The notes beneath the pieces were generated by a model. It saw nothing but the letters and a program-made list of their open reading frames with translations. It did no database searches and had not been told where the DNA came from. A stretch of DNA of 64,000 nucleotides from contig JAEYOR010000027.1 of the NCBI GenBank assembly GCA_023411615.1, forward strand, positions 5,778 through 69,777. Direction: 5' to 3'. The translations under genes were made by a program, and so were the position numbers. Positions 1 to 8,693 of the stretch are shown here, in pieces. Each line of letters begins with the position of its first letter. Position 1 is the first letter of the stretch. The DNA is from Actinomycetes bacterium (GTDB lineage: Bacteria > Actinomycetota > Actinomycetes > Actinomycetales > Demequinaceae).

Positions 1-1
1 T

Positions 2-529
2 GAACTGGGGGTCAACCCCATCGCTGACGGCACACCGCAAACGATGGGCACGACGATTCTTGGCATACCGGTGATCATTCGGGCGGTGCCGACCACGTTC
101 ACATGGACCGGCGATGACGGCACGAACGTGACGATGACAACCCCGGGTGAACCGTATGACGATGGTGGGGTGCCGTTTGGTTTGCCGAAGCATCAACATC
201 GGGCGACGTTGACACTGACCACCACATGGCGGGGTGAGTACTCCGTCAATGGGGGCTCCACCTGGGTGGACGCACCCGGTACTGCGACGACGACATCCGC
301 ATCGACCACGGTGCATGTGTATAACCCGCACACCCATTTGGTGGACTGTGACCTCAACGGCGACTGCCGGTCCGGCAAACCCGCACCACGTAACCCGAAA
401 ACCCTGCTTGACCCAGACGGTGACGGGATCGACAACTTCCTCATCCCCGACCACCTCATCGACGACTACCCCGCAACCCGCGACCAAGACCGCACCTGGT
501 CGAACCCAGAACGCAAGACAATCGGCTAA
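2..529 (+). CDS. Probable secreted/surface protein, 3' end only
   Basis: The reading frame is open to the left window edge, so this is the C-terminal part of a longer protein (at least 175 residues visible). Composition is rich in Thr, Gly, Asp and Pro with many Trp, and contains the pattern TLTTTWRGEYSVNGGSTW followed by a Thr/Ser-rich stretch. This resembles the C-terminal PKD-like region of actinobacterial secreted proteins of unknown function (family resemblance recalled, not searched). No membrane segment is visible. The stop codon overlaps the end of the convergent flavodoxin gene by 4 bp. No function can be assigned. Confidence 0.6.
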   Translation, partial: ELGVNPIADGTPQTMGTTILGIPVIIRAVPTTFTWTGDDGTNVTMTTPGEPYDDGGVPFGLPKHQHRATLTLTTTWRGEYSVNGGSTWVDAPGTATTTSASTTVHVYNPHTHLVDCDLNGDCRSGKPAPRNPKTLLDPDGDGIDNFLIPDHLIDDYPATRDQDRTWSNPERKTIG

Positions 530-1044
530 ACCATCTCCCTCAACCGTTCGCCCCAACGCCGCGCCCGCTCAAGCTCTCCCTCGCGCAACATGCTGGCGGG
601 CTCGTGGACGGTGCGACGGTTGACAACGTAAAAGCCCTCTGACTTGGAGTGGATGCGGAAGCCCCGGGCCGCCATAAGACGCTCGATAGTGCTCGCACCA
701 CCGCGACCAACGAACCCGGGGACGCGCGTATCGAACGCGACGAAGGGCAATGTGCCCTCAGTAAGCGCGTCGATCCAATCTCGGAGCAAAGGTTGATCGG
801 TGTCGGGGGCCAGGTCGCCCACATGGTGGGGTCGGCTCGCCACTCCGCCGATGGTCTGGTGAGTAGGCAAACTCATCGCGTGCACCGGGGCGCCCAGTAC
901 GAGCAACGATGCTTCGCTTGCTTCTGCGGGAGTGATCTCATCGGTGCCACCGACAAGCGTATGTGGCCCGAGGCCTTCGGCAATCGCGCGCCCAATCGCT
1001 GCCGTGTTACCCCACAGCGACTGAAAGACCACCATTGCTCTCAC
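526..1044 (-). CDS. Flavodoxin domain protein
   Basis: A 172-residue protein beginning MRAMVVFQSLWGNTAAIGRAIA, which fits the flavodoxin FMN-phosphate loop (beta strand then S-x-x-G-N-T). A second segment, LVLGAPVHAMSLPT, matches the 50s loop that normally binds the flavin. The length fits single-domain flavodoxins. The GTG start at 1044 is chosen because it places the N-terminal strand as in the family; an ATG three codons downstream is possible. It probably transfers electrons in the cytosol, with unknown partner. It is monocistronic, next to a repeat-rich gap and convergent with the gene to its left. Confidence 0.75.
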   Translation of the reverse strand: MRAMVVFQSLWGNTAAIGRAIAEGLGPHTLVGGTDEITPAEASEASLLVLGAPVHAMSLPTHQTIGGVASRPHHVGDLAPDTDQPLLRDWIDALTEGTLPFVAFDTRVPGFVGRGGASTIERLMAARGFRIHSKSEGFYVVNRRTVHEPASMLREGELERARRWGERLREMV

Positions 1045-1150
1045 ATGTCCATCTAGCCGCGAATTCGCGGAAATGATGTAGGACCTTCGGGCCAGTTTCG
1101 AGGCTTCGGCATCCTTTGAAGCGCTTCGACGTCTCGGCGACCGGTGGTGT

Positions 1151-1265
1151 GGCGGGGTGTGGATGTCCCGCAGGGTAGGAGATTGGGGCGGATGCGGGGT
1201 GTGGGTGTCCCGCAGGGGTGGGGGTGGGGCCGACGCGGGGTGTGGTTGTCCCGCAGGGTTGGGGG
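1151..1265. repeat. Intergenic direct repeats, 41-42 bp period
   Basis: Three degenerate copies of a G-rich unit lie between the flavodoxin and IclR genes. The anchor GTCCCGCAGG occurs at 1165, 1207 and 1248, giving periods of 42 and 41 bp, each preceded by GGGGTGTGG or a close variant. The same unit appears in the opposite orientation, also with 42-bp spacing, downstream of thiL near 15258-15325. No gene is seen in 1045-1289. The repeats sit between two minus-strand genes; whether they act as a terminator, spacer or mobile remnant is unknown. Confidence 0.7.
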
Positions 1266-1289
1266 AGGTGGTAGCGGGGCAATGAGTGC

Positions 1290-2012
1290 CTAAGCGAGCT
1301 CTGTTCTTTGGAGCACATCGCTGAGTTGGCGAGCCGCATCAACCACCGCCGAGGCGTGCAGCGCACCTGGATGGGCGGTGAGGCGCTCCGATGGGCCGGA
1401 GATGGAGACAGCGGCGATGACCGTTCCCGCGGCACCCCAAACGGGGGCGGAGACCGAACTGACGCCTGCTTCGCGCTCGGACGACGATTCTGCAAATCCC
1501 TGCTCACGGACAAGGTCGAGATCAGCGGCGGTGAAACGCGCATGAACGAGGCCCGCATGCAACACCTCGGCCGGTTGCCATGCGAGGAGAACCTTGGCCG
1601 CGGAACCTGCGGACATCGTCATCGTGGTGCCCACCGGGATCGAGTCACGAAGTCCAACGGGGCGATCGACGGCCGCCATGCAAATGCGCTGGTCGCCGTG
1701 GCGTCGATAGAGCTGACTTGACTCTCCCGTGCGGTCGCGAAGAGTGGTGAGAACGGGTAGTGCTGCGCTGACGAGGCGGTCCTCACCGACGGACGCGGCA
1801 AGCGTTGCAAAGCGGTCGCCGAGAATGAAAGCTCCCGAGGAATCGCGGCCTACAAGGTGGTGGTACTCGAGCGCGAGAGCAAGGCGGTGGACGGTGGGGC
1901 GGGCGAGATGAGTCTGTTCCACGAGGGCGGCGAGGCTCGCGGGGCCCTTTTCGAGCACACCAAGGATGGCGGCGGCCTTGTCAATGACGCCTACTCCGCT
2001 ATGATTGTCCAT
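1290..2012 (-). CDS. IclR-family regulator, LtbR/NdgR-like
   Basis: A 240-residue IclR-type regulator. Residues about 1-65 form the N-terminal winged helix-turn-helix (AILGVLEKGPASLAAL, then LARPTVHRLALAL), and the rest is the effector-binding domain. It is divergent from leuC with 60 bp between starts. In Actinomycetota this position is held by the IclR regulator of leuCD, called LtbR in Corynebacterium and NdgR in Streptomyces (established knowledge). I therefore infer leucine-responsive control of leuCD and probable autoregulation. The effector is unknown. The operator-like palindrome at 2028-2045 lies in the shared promoter region. Confidence 0.88.
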   Translation of the reverse strand: MDNHSGVGVIDKAAAILGVLEKGPASLAALVEQTHLARPTVHRLALALEYHHLVGRDSSGAFILGDRFATLAASVGEDRLVSAALPVLTTLRDRTGESSQLYRRHGDQRICMAAVDRPVGLRDSIPVGTTMTMSAGSAAKVLLAWQPAEVLHAGLVHARFTAADLDLVREQGFAESSSEREAGVSSVSAPVWGAAGTVIAAVSISGPSERLTAHPGALHASAVVDAARQLSDVLQRTELA

Positions 2013-2027
2013 AGATCGATACTACCG

Positions 2028-2045
2028 TCTCACATCTTGAGATGT
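2028..2045. promoter_or_regulatory. Operator-like overlapping dyads between iclR and leuC
   Basis: Two overlapping perfect inverted repeats share this site: TCTCA-N5-TGAGA (2028-2042) and ACATCT-TG-AGATGT (2032-2045). They are the only strong dyads in the 60-bp divergent promoter region. The position suggests the binding site of the adjacent IclR regulator, controlling both genes. No leucine leader peptide or T-box fits in the short gap. Confidence 0.6.
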
Positions 2046-2072
2046 CGAGGCCTGTTGGGAATGGAGGGTGCG

Positions 2073-3497
2073 ATGGGCACCACCTTGGCCGAGAAACTGT
2101 GGCAGGACCACTTGGTTCGCAAGGGTGAGGACGGCGCGCCCGACCTCATCTACATCGACCTCCACATGTGTCATGAGGTGACGAGCCCGCAAGCCTTCGA
2201 GGGCCTGCGCCTGGCCGGTCGCCCCGTGCGTCGCCCGGACCTCACCATCGCCACCGAGGACCACAACACCCCCACGCTCAACATCGACCTGCCCATCGCC
2301 GATGAGACGAGCCGCATTCAGATCAACACGCTTCGCAAGAACGCCGAGGAATTCGGCGTCCGCATCCACTCGCTGGGCGATGCGGATCAGGGCGTGGTGC
2401 ACGTAGTGGGCCCCCAGCTCGGCCTCACGATGCCGGGCATGACGGTGGTGTGCGGTGACTCGCACACATCGACTCACGGAGCCTTCGGTGCGCTCGCCTT
2501 CGGCATCGGCACCTCCGAGGTGGAGCATGTGCTCGCCACTCAGACCCTGCCGCTCAAGCCGTTCAAAACGATGGCGATCAACGTCAACGGCGAGCTTCCT
2601 AAGGGCACCACGGCCAAGGACATTATCCTCGCGATCATCGCGAAGATCGGCACTGGTGGCGGTCAGGGCTTCGTGCTCGAGTACCGCGGCGACGCCATCA
2701 AAAAGCTGTCGATGGAAGCACGCATGACCATCTGCAACATGTCGATCGAGGCAGGTGCGCGCGCTGGCCTCATCGCCCCTGACGAGACCACTTTCGAGTA
2801 CGTCAAGGGCCGCCCCCACGCCCCCGAGGGCCAGGACTGGGACGACGCTGTTGCCTACTGGAGCACGCTCGTCACCGACGCCGACGCCACCTTCGACGCA
2901 GAAGTTGATCTCAACGCGAGCGACCTCGAGCCCTTTGTCACGTGGGGAACCAACCCGGGTCAAGGCCTGCCCCTCAGCGCGACTGTCCCCAACCCGGAGG
3001 ACTTCGCGGACGAAACGGACCGCGAGGCCGCCGAGAACGCGCTCCGCTACATGGGCCTCACCCCCGGCACTCCGTTGCGCGAGATTGACATTGACACGGT
3101 GTTCCTTGGCTCATGCACCAACGGACGCATCGAGGACTTGCGTGCTGCGGCAGACATCATCAAGGGTCGCACCAAGGCTCCGAACACCCGCATGCTTGTG
3201 GTGCCTGGCTCGGCACGTGTGCGCCTTCAGGCCGAGGCAGAAGGTCTCGACAAGGTGTTCATCGACTTCGGTGCCGAGTGGCGCAACGCCGGCTGCTCGA
3301 TGTGCCTTGGCATGAACCCGGACCAGTTGAAGCCCGAGGAGCGTTCAGCGTCGACCTCGAACCGTAACTTTGAGGGCCGCCAGGGCAAGGGTGGCCGCAC
3401 TCACCTCGTCTCGCCGCTGGTGGCTGCCGCCACCGCCGTCCGCGGCAAACTCTCAAGCCCCGACGACCTCGAAAACGCCACTGCGGCGCTCGTTTAA
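2073..3497 (+). CDS. leuC: 3-isopropylmalate dehydratase large subunit
   Basis: LeuC with LeuD isomerises 2-isopropylmalate to 3-isopropylmalate in leucine biosynthesis. The 474-residue product has the expected family length. It shows the aconitase-type conserved segments: VCGDSHTSTHGAFGALAFGIG, the [4Fe-4S] cysteine regions FLGSCTNGRIEDLR and GCSMCLGMNPD, and TSNRNFEGRQG near the C-terminus. The start at 2073 is preferred because GGAGG lies 5 nt upstream; an in-frame ATG at 2061 lacks a good ribosome site. leuD follows after 12 bp, so the two are cotranscribed, probably under the divergent IclR regulator. Confidence 0.97.
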   Translation: MGTTLAEKLWQDHLVRKGEDGAPDLIYIDLHMCHEVTSPQAFEGLRLAGRPVRRPDLTIATEDHNTPTLNIDLPIADETSRIQINTLRKNAEEFGVRIHSLGDADQGVVHVVGPQLGLTMPGMTVVCGDSHTSTHGAFGALAFGIGTSEVEHVLATQTLPLKPFKTMAINVNGELPKGTTAKDIILAIIAKIGTGGGQGFVLEYRGDAIKKLSMEARMTICNMSIEAGARAGLIAPDETTFEYVKGRPHAPEGQDWDDAVAYWSTLVTDADATFDAEVDLNASDLEPFVTWGTNPGQGLPLSATVPNPEDFADETDREAAENALRYMGLTPGTPLREIDIDTVFLGSCTNGRIEDLRAAADIIKGRTKAPNTRMLVVPGSARVRLQAEAEGLDKVFIDFGAEWRNAGCSMCLGMNPDQLKPEERSASTSNRNFEGRQGKGGRTHLVSPLVAAATAVRGKLSSPDDLENATAALV

Positions 3498-3509
3498 GGA
3501 GCGGAAGCC

Positions 3510-4148
3510 ATGGAAAAGTTCACGACCCACACTGGCGTCGGCGTTCCGCTGCGCCGATCGAACGTCGACACCGACCAGATCATCCCCGCTGTCTATCTCA
3601 AGCGCGTCACCAAGACGGGCTTTGACGACGCGCTGTTCGCCGCCTGGCGTGGCGACGCCGACTTCATCCTCAACCAGCCGGCGTACACGAACGGTTCAGT
3701 GCTCGTTGCAGGTCCCGACTTTGGCACGGGCTCCTCGCGCGAGCACGCCGTGTGGGCGCTCAAGGACTATGGCTTCAAAGTTGTCATCGCGAGTCGCTTC
3801 GCTGACATCTTCCGTGGCAACTCCGGCAAGCAGGGATTGCTCACCGCGGTCGTCAGCCAGGAGAACGTCGAGTTGCTGTGGAAGCTTCTCGAGACCGAGC
3901 CGGGCAAGGAGATCACCGTCTCACTTGAGGATCGCACGATCGCATGCGGCGAACTCGTCGTGAGCTTTGAGATCGACGATTACGTTCGCTGGCGTCTCAT
4001 GGAGGGCCTGGACGACATCGGCCTCACGTTGCAGCACGAAGAGGACATCACGGCCTTCGAAGCCACGCGCGAGAAGTGGCGTCCCAAGACGCTTCCGGCG
4101 AAGACTGAGCCGAAGCAAACCGTCGTGGCGGCACGCCCGGCCGAGTAA
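3510..4148 (+). CDS. leuD: 3-isopropylmalate dehydratase small subunit
   Basis: A 212-residue swivel-domain subunit of isopropylmalate isomerase, partner of LeuC. It begins with the typical MEKFTTHTGVGVPLRRSNVDTDQIIPA and carries the substrate-binding loop DFGTGSSREHAVWAL. A ribosome site (GGAG) precedes the ATG. It lies 12 bp downstream of leuC and ends the operon; the next gene is on the opposite strand. The last 20 residues are a variable tail, common in actinobacterial LeuD. Confidence 0.97.
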   Translation: MEKFTTHTGVGVPLRRSNVDTDQIIPAVYLKRVTKTGFDDALFAAWRGDADFILNQPAYTNGSVLVAGPDFGTGSSREHAVWALKDYGFKVVIASRFADIFRGNSGKQGLLTAVVSQENVELLWKLLETEPGKEITVSLEDRTIACGELVVSFEIDDYVRWRLMEGLDDIGLTLQHEEDITAFEATREKWRPKTLPAKTEPKQTVVAARPAE

Positions 4149-4185
4149 GCCGATGCCGACATTGCTCCTCGGCCGTGCCGAGGAG

Positions 4186-5655
4186 TTACTCGGCAGGCGG
4201 GGGTGGCGCCGCGTCCGTGTGGAAGGCGCGCCAGTAGTCGGCGCGATCGATGTGATCGCCATCGTTGCGGCCGTGGATGATCGGGCTGCGCGTGTTGACG
4301 GTCCGGGTACGGAAGACGTCATCGACAGTGCAGCGGGTTGGCTCATAACGGACCTCGTATTCAGTGAGGTACCTAGCCTGGGAATTGCGGTGTCGTTCGA
4401 CGAGTTTGCGCTTGTGAAGGAGAGCCACTGTGGTGCCGGTCGCGATTGCGGCGACACCCAGTCCGACTGGGAAGAAGGAGATCTGCAGTCCATTAGCGCC
4501 GGCGGTGGCGATGATGGGGATGGGCGCAAGAAACAACGGCAACGCGATCGAGGCGATTCCCCAGCCGCGCAGATTGGCGGACCGCTTGACTCGCGCCATG
4601 TTCATCGGCAGCGAGCCCTGAGTTTCGCCGGAGCGTCCATTGACGGCGATGTAGTGCATCATCGTGCCCTGCGGAGTGGACTCGTAGTATGCGTAGAGCC
4701 ACACGGGCAAGAGCGCAGTGAGCCACCGCGTGCCGCTCACCTCCACCTGCTCTGCTTCCCACCGAACGCCGCCCGTGTAGCCGTGAATTGTCTGGCTCAC
4801 GTACCCGCGCGCAATCGTCGCGAAGTGATCGGCCGCGTAACTCATTGCGTCGTCCACGCTGAGATCGCGTTTCTCGAAGGTTGTGCCCGCAGTGAGGTAA
4901 TGGGCGTTGAAGCGCACCGCGTTCTCGATGTCGAAAGGCTGGATTGCGTTAAGAATGTTTGTGGTCGACACGGCGCTGTAGATGCGCGTGCGTGTCGACC
5001 GTGCCTCGATCGCCAGGTCATCGACGAGGAGATCGGCTTCCCGCATCACATCGTATTCATTCGAGTAGTACTCATACGTGGACTTGCCAACGCGACGCCG
5101 GCCCTCCTGGACCCACCCCGTACCCTCAAGGCGCACGGTTACCCGGCCGTCGACCACAAGGTACGGCAAGTACACAGCGTGCAATGTGGCTTGAGAAAAG
5201 TCGCGGACAAAGGCCTCATCCACATGGCTGCCCCGTTCGCTCACGTAGGCACGCATCCGATGGAGCGCATCATCATGGGTGATGTGGAACGGCAGGATCG
5301 CATCGGGCACGGCGCCCGATTCCACCTCATTGCTCATCGACAAGACGTGACGGCACCAGTGGCACGTGGCGCTCAAGGTCTTTTCAGTGTTGAGCGTGAC
5401 CTCCGCGCCGCAACCCGAGCATTTGAGCGTCACGAGCGCGTGGGTGTCGATGTCCGCAGCACCGTCAAGGGTGGTGGTGCCAGTGAGGTTCGCAATGCTC
5501 TCGCTCAGGCGCAGTTCCTTCGCAATGACAGCGGTGTTCCAGCGATACCGGCAGAAGGTGCACGTGAGCCACGAGCCATCGAAGGTGGCATCGCTCGCGC
5601 CACACTTGAGGCAGCGGTCGACCGCGTTGTGCGCGATGCCGGCATCGGTGTCCAC
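4186..5655 (-). CDS. Zinc-ribbon membrane protein, unknown function
   Basis: A 489-residue protein with two N-terminal Cys4 ribbons: CLKCGAS with LTCTFC (residues about 15-35) and CSGCGAEV with CHWCRH (about 79-102). A long central region follows, then two hydrophobic segments around residues 375-425 (GIASIALPLFLAPIPIIATAG and FFPVGLGVAAIATGTTVALL). The C-terminal tail is hydrophilic and ends in PPPP. This architecture occurs in actinobacterial 'TFIIB-type zinc ribbon' hypothetical proteins; the function is not known. GTG start with GAGGGGGAG upstream. It sits convergently between leuD and the divergent MATE gene. Confidence 0.75.
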   Translation of the reverse strand: MDTDAGIAHNAVDRCLKCGASDATFDGSWLTCTFCRYRWNTAVIAKELRLSESIANLTGTTTLDGAADIDTHALVTLKCSGCGAEVTLNTEKTLSATCHWCRHVLSMSNEVESGAVPDAILPFHITHDDALHRMRAYVSERGSHVDEAFVRDFSQATLHAVYLPYLVVDGRVTVRLEGTGWVQEGRRRVGKSTYEYYSNEYDVMREADLLVDDLAIEARSTRTRIYSAVSTTNILNAIQPFDIENAVRFNAHYLTAGTTFEKRDLSVDDAMSYAADHFATIARGYVSQTIHGYTGGVRWEAEQVEVSGTRWLTALLPVWLYAYYESTPQGTMMHYIAVNGRSGETQGSLPMNMARVKRSANLRGWGIASIALPLFLAPIPIIATAGANGLQISFFPVGLGVAAIATGTTVALLHKRKLVERHRNSQARYLTEYEVRYEPTRCTVDDVFRTRTVNTRSPIIHGRNDGDHIDRADYWRAFHTDAAPPPPAE

Positions 5656-5759
5656 TGGCTCCCCCTCAGGTCTTTGTGCTTTGACGGGCTCACTTTACCG
5701 ATGAGAAGTCAAGGATCAATGGCGTCGGTGTCGACGAGCGAGCGAGGGAGGTGGCACAC

Positions 5760-7118
5760 ATGACCGCACGCTCCCGTTGGTCGAGACTTCCTCACACTCA
5801 GGCCCGTCGACTCGCCATTCCGGCAATCGCCTCCAATATCGCGGTACCTCTCGTTGGCCTGACTGATACCGCACTCCTCGGTCATTTCTCCGACGCTGTA
5901 GGACTGGGCGCGGTCGGTTTGGGTTCTGCTGTCATTGCGACGGTGTTCTGGGCCTTTGCCTTCTTGCGCCCCGGCACCACGTCATTGGTGGGAAGGGCCT
6001 TTGGCGCAGGCCGTGAGGGCGACGCACTCCGGCACCTGCAGCGTGCGCTTGCGCTCGCGGCGGCGCTCGGGACGTTGTGGCTTGCACTCCAGTGGTTCAT
6101 CGTCCCGCTCGTGGTCCGCCTCCTCTCTCACGGCGCTGCGGCAGGCCCCGTCGCCACCGACTACGCCCTCATCCGTGGGCTGTCCCTGCCGGCCGTGCTC
6201 CTTACTCTTGCCAGCGTCGGCTTCTTTATTGGCCGCCAGAACACCCGAACCCCACTCGTCATTGCCGCCACGGTGGCGGGCACCAACGTGGTGGGCGACG
6301 TCATCGCGGTGGCGATTCTCGATCATGGAGCGGTCGGCGCGGCGTGGGCGACGTTCGTGGCGGAATGGCTCGGCGCTGCGCTCGCGATCATCCTGGTGCG
6401 CCGCAGCATCGGTGCGGATGGGTGGGCAGCACTCATGCAGTGGCGCCACCCCGCGATGCGAACCGGCTGGCGAGAGCTTGCCTCAATGAACTCGCACCTT
6501 GTTTTGCGCTCAGGTTTGCTCATGGGCGCGATCACGGTGGTGGCCTCAATCGGCTCCCGATTTGGTGACCATGCGCTTGCTGCCAACGCGATCATGCTGC
6601 AGATGATGTACCTCGCCTCATACGCCCTCGACGGTTACGCGACGGCGGCGGAGACGATGGCAGCGTCCGCGATCGGCGCGCGTGAGGTGTCAAGCTTCCA
6701 TCGCGCGAACCTCGCCTCATCAGCGGCAGCGACGGTCATCGCCATTGTCATGACGGCCGCGTTCTGGGCTGGCCGTGAACCGATCCTCGCCACGCTGACA
6801 AGCATCCCCGAGGTTGCTGACGTTGCGCGAGACACCTGGTGGGCCGTGGTTGCGCTGCCGATTGTGTCCGGCGCAGCGTGGATGCTCGACGGAGTCTTCC
6901 TCGGCACGGGTCGCTCGCGCGACATGATGTGGTCGATGGCGCTGAGTGTGCTCATCGTCTTCGCCGCGCTCGTCGGAATCCCGCTCGCTGTGGGCGCCTT
7001 CACCAACGCCTGGCTGTGGAGCGCCTTCCTCGCAATGAACGTGACGCGCGCCCTCACGCTCGGGTGGCAATACATCCGCATCACGCGTACATCGAGGTGG
7101 CTTGCGGAAATGTCCTGA
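5760..7118 (+). CDS. MATE-family (DinF-like) efflux transporter
   Basis: A 452-residue, about 12-helix membrane protein. The N-terminal half shows the MATE signature region PAIASNIAVPLVGLTDTALL, with Asp in the first half and paired 6-helix repeats. It is expected to export cationic or xenobiotic compounds using an ion gradient; the substrate is unknown. The ATG at 5760 is preferred over the GTG at 5751 because GGGAGG lies 8-9 nt upstream of it. The CPBP gene follows 23 bp downstream, so the two may be cotranscribed. Confidence 0.9.
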   Translation: MTARSRWSRLPHTQARRLAIPAIASNIAVPLVGLTDTALLGHFSDAVGLGAVGLGSAVIATVFWAFAFLRPGTTSLVGRAFGAGREGDALRHLQRALALAAALGTLWLALQWFIVPLVVRLLSHGAAAGPVATDYALIRGLSLPAVLLTLASVGFFIGRQNTRTPLVIAATVAGTNVVGDVIAVAILDHGAVGAAWATFVAEWLGAALAIILVRRSIGADGWAALMQWRHPAMRTGWRELASMNSHLVLRSGLLMGAITVVASIGSRFGDHALAANAIMLQMMYLASYALDGYATAAETMAASAIGAREVSSFHRANLASSAAATVIAIVMTAAFWAGREPILATLTSIPEVADVARDTWWAVVALPIVSGAAWMLDGVFLGTGRSRDMMWSMALSVLIVFAALVGIPLAVGAFTNAWLWSAFLAMNVTRALTLGWQYIRITRTSRWLAEMS

Positions 7119-7141
7119 GCGCCGGGCGCATTGAGAAACAC

Positions 7142-7990
7142 ATGAGCCACAGTGCACAGGCGGCCGACGCTCCGCTCGCCGTGCCTTTGTCACGGCCAGG
7201 GGCGCTCGGTGCTCTTGCCGCGATCTTGGTGTGCGGGGCGGCGATTTTGCTCTTTGCAGTTCACGCGCGGCCGTGGGGTTACGTGCCGCTCGTCGCGGGG
7301 GTCGCACTTGCGTGGCTGGTCAATACGGCACTCGCACGGGACTTGTCACTCATCGCGCTCGGCCAGGTGCTCATCTCGTCCATCTCTCTCAAGGCCGATC
7401 TCAGCGCCATGGGAATGGCACGTTTCGCGCTCGCCTTGGGACTCGCGGTGCTCGTGCCCGTTGTGCTCGCCCGCGTGCTGTTCAACGACCGCGAGGTGAC
7501 GTTTCGCTGGCGGGGAGGGTGGCCGTGGACGCGCGCCCAATGGCTCTACATCGGCGTCGTGCTTGCCGCCGCCTACCTGATCCTGCCGTACTACTTCATT
7601 TCCTCGGGGGTGTACCGCAACTGGCCCGAGATCACGGGGAACGACGAGATTGCCCGCTTATTCATCGGCGTTAATGCCGTGGGTATTTGGGATGAGCTTT
7701 TCTTCATCGCCACGGTGTTTGTCCTGCTGCGACGCCACTTTCCGGTGTGGGCGGCAAATCTCCTCCAGGCAACGGTCTTCGTGTCCTTCCTCTGGGAGCT
7801 CGGCTACCGCGAATGGGGGCCGCTGCTCACCATCCCCTTTGCGCTCATCCAAGGATGGCTCTACTCGCGGGCCAAGACCTTGCCCTACGTCATCACCGTT
7901 CACCTCCTCTTTGACGCCGCAGTCTTTATGGTGCTCGTCCACGCCCACCATCCCGAGTTGTTCGACATTTTTGTCACAGCGCCCTCATGA
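7142..7990 (+). CDS. CPBP-family intramembrane protease-like protein
   Basis: A 282-residue polytopic membrane protein with about eight hydrophobic segments. The core signature is DELFFIATVFVLLRR (near residues 182-196), followed by FVSFLWELGY and a late histidine in TVHLLFDAA. These fit the CPBP (Abi/Rce1-like) motifs, although motif 1 is DE rather than the usual EE, so proteolytic activity is uncertain. The start MSHSAQAADA directly follows the MATE gene (23-bp gap). The role is unknown; candidates are peptide processing or self-immunity to bacteriocins. Confidence 0.78.
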   Translation: MSHSAQAADAPLAVPLSRPGALGALAAILVCGAAILLFAVHARPWGYVPLVAGVALAWLVNTALARDLSLIALGQVLISSISLKADLSAMGMARFALALGLAVLVPVVLARVLFNDREVTFRWRGGWPWTRAQWLYIGVVLAAAYLILPYYFISSGVYRNWPEITGNDEIARLFIGVNAVGIWDELFFIATVFVLLRRHFPVWAANLLQATVFVSFLWELGYREWGPLLTIPFALIQGWLYSRAKTLPYVITVHLLFDAAVFMVLVHAHHPELFDIFVTAPS

Positions 7991-8030
7991 GCCCTTGGTG
8001 CCCGCGAGCGTTTCGGGTCATGCTGAGGCC

Positions 8031-8693
8031 ATGACAATCGACGTCTCGATCCCGCCCAGTCTTCTCGCTGGTCTCACTGCCCGCGCTGCGAGTGGGAGGG
8101 TCATCCTCGGCATCGCGGGGCCGCCCGGTTCCGGCAAAACGACGCTCGCACACGCGGTGGTCAGGGCTCTCGCCGCAGATGTGCCCCCGATCACGGCCGT
8201 CCACGTGCCGCAGGACGGATACCACTTGCCCAACGCGGAACTCGATCGTTTGGGTTTGCGCGACCGCAAGGGCACACCCGAGACCTTCGATGCCGGCGCC
8301 TTTGCTACCCTCCTCCACGGCTTGCGCGACAACCCAAACACCGACGCCGTGGCGCCTGACTACGACCGCACCCTCCACGAACCGGTACCGGCACGCATTG
8401 CCATCCCAGCGGCGGCGCGAGTCATCATCGCCGACGGCCTCTACGTCGCCCACGACGAGGGGGAGTGGGCGCGAGTGAGCGACGCACTCGACGTGGTGTG
8501 GTGGCTCGATGTGCCGTGGGACCTCGCTCGTGAGCGGCTGGTGGCGCGCCACGTGGCTGGCGGGCGCGCGCCAGATGACGCCGCAGCGTGGGCCGATCGC
8601 GTCGATGCGACCACAACCGCGCTCGTCGCGAGCGGCCGGGAAAGGGCCGACGCTGTCCTCACCTGGCGTGACCGGGCGTGGGAGATCGCTTAA
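8031..8693 (+). CDS. Uridine kinase-like P-loop nucleoside/sugar kinase
   Basis: A 220-residue cytosolic kinase of the phosphoribulokinase/uridine kinase fold. It has a clear Walker A, GIAGPPGSGKTTLA (about residues 25-38), a substrate segment VPQDGYHLPN, and the aspartate-bearing strand VVWWLDVPWDLARERLVARH. Annotated relatives are called 'nucleoside/nucleotide kinase' or 'fructose transport system kinase'; the substrate cannot be chosen from sequence. It is convergent with a PfkB-family kinase, and the two stop codons overlap (TTAA at 8690-8693). Confidence 0.85.
   Translation: MTIDVSIPPSLLAGLTARAASGRVILGIAGPPGSGKTTLAHAVVRALAADVPPITAVHVPQDGYHLPNAELDRLGLRDRKGTPETFDAGAFATLLHGLRDNPNTDAVAPDYDRTLHEPVPARIAIPAAARVIIADGLYVAHDEGEWARVSDALDVVWWLDVPWDLARERLVARHVAGGRAPDDAAAWADRVDATTTALVASGRERADAVLTWRDRAWEIA

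Noticed and set aside
1151..1265. Possible CRISPR array
   Set aside because: Only three degenerate units, no distinct spacers and no cas genes.
2022..2963. 313-codon minus-strand frame opposite leuC
   Set aside because: Antisense shadow of a clear LeuC; His/Asp/Val-rich composition typical of complementing high-GC codons.
3967..5763. 598-codon plus-strand frame from leuD to MATE
   Set aside because: Runs through leuD and is antisense to the zinc-ribbon gene, with no domain signature or ribosome site.
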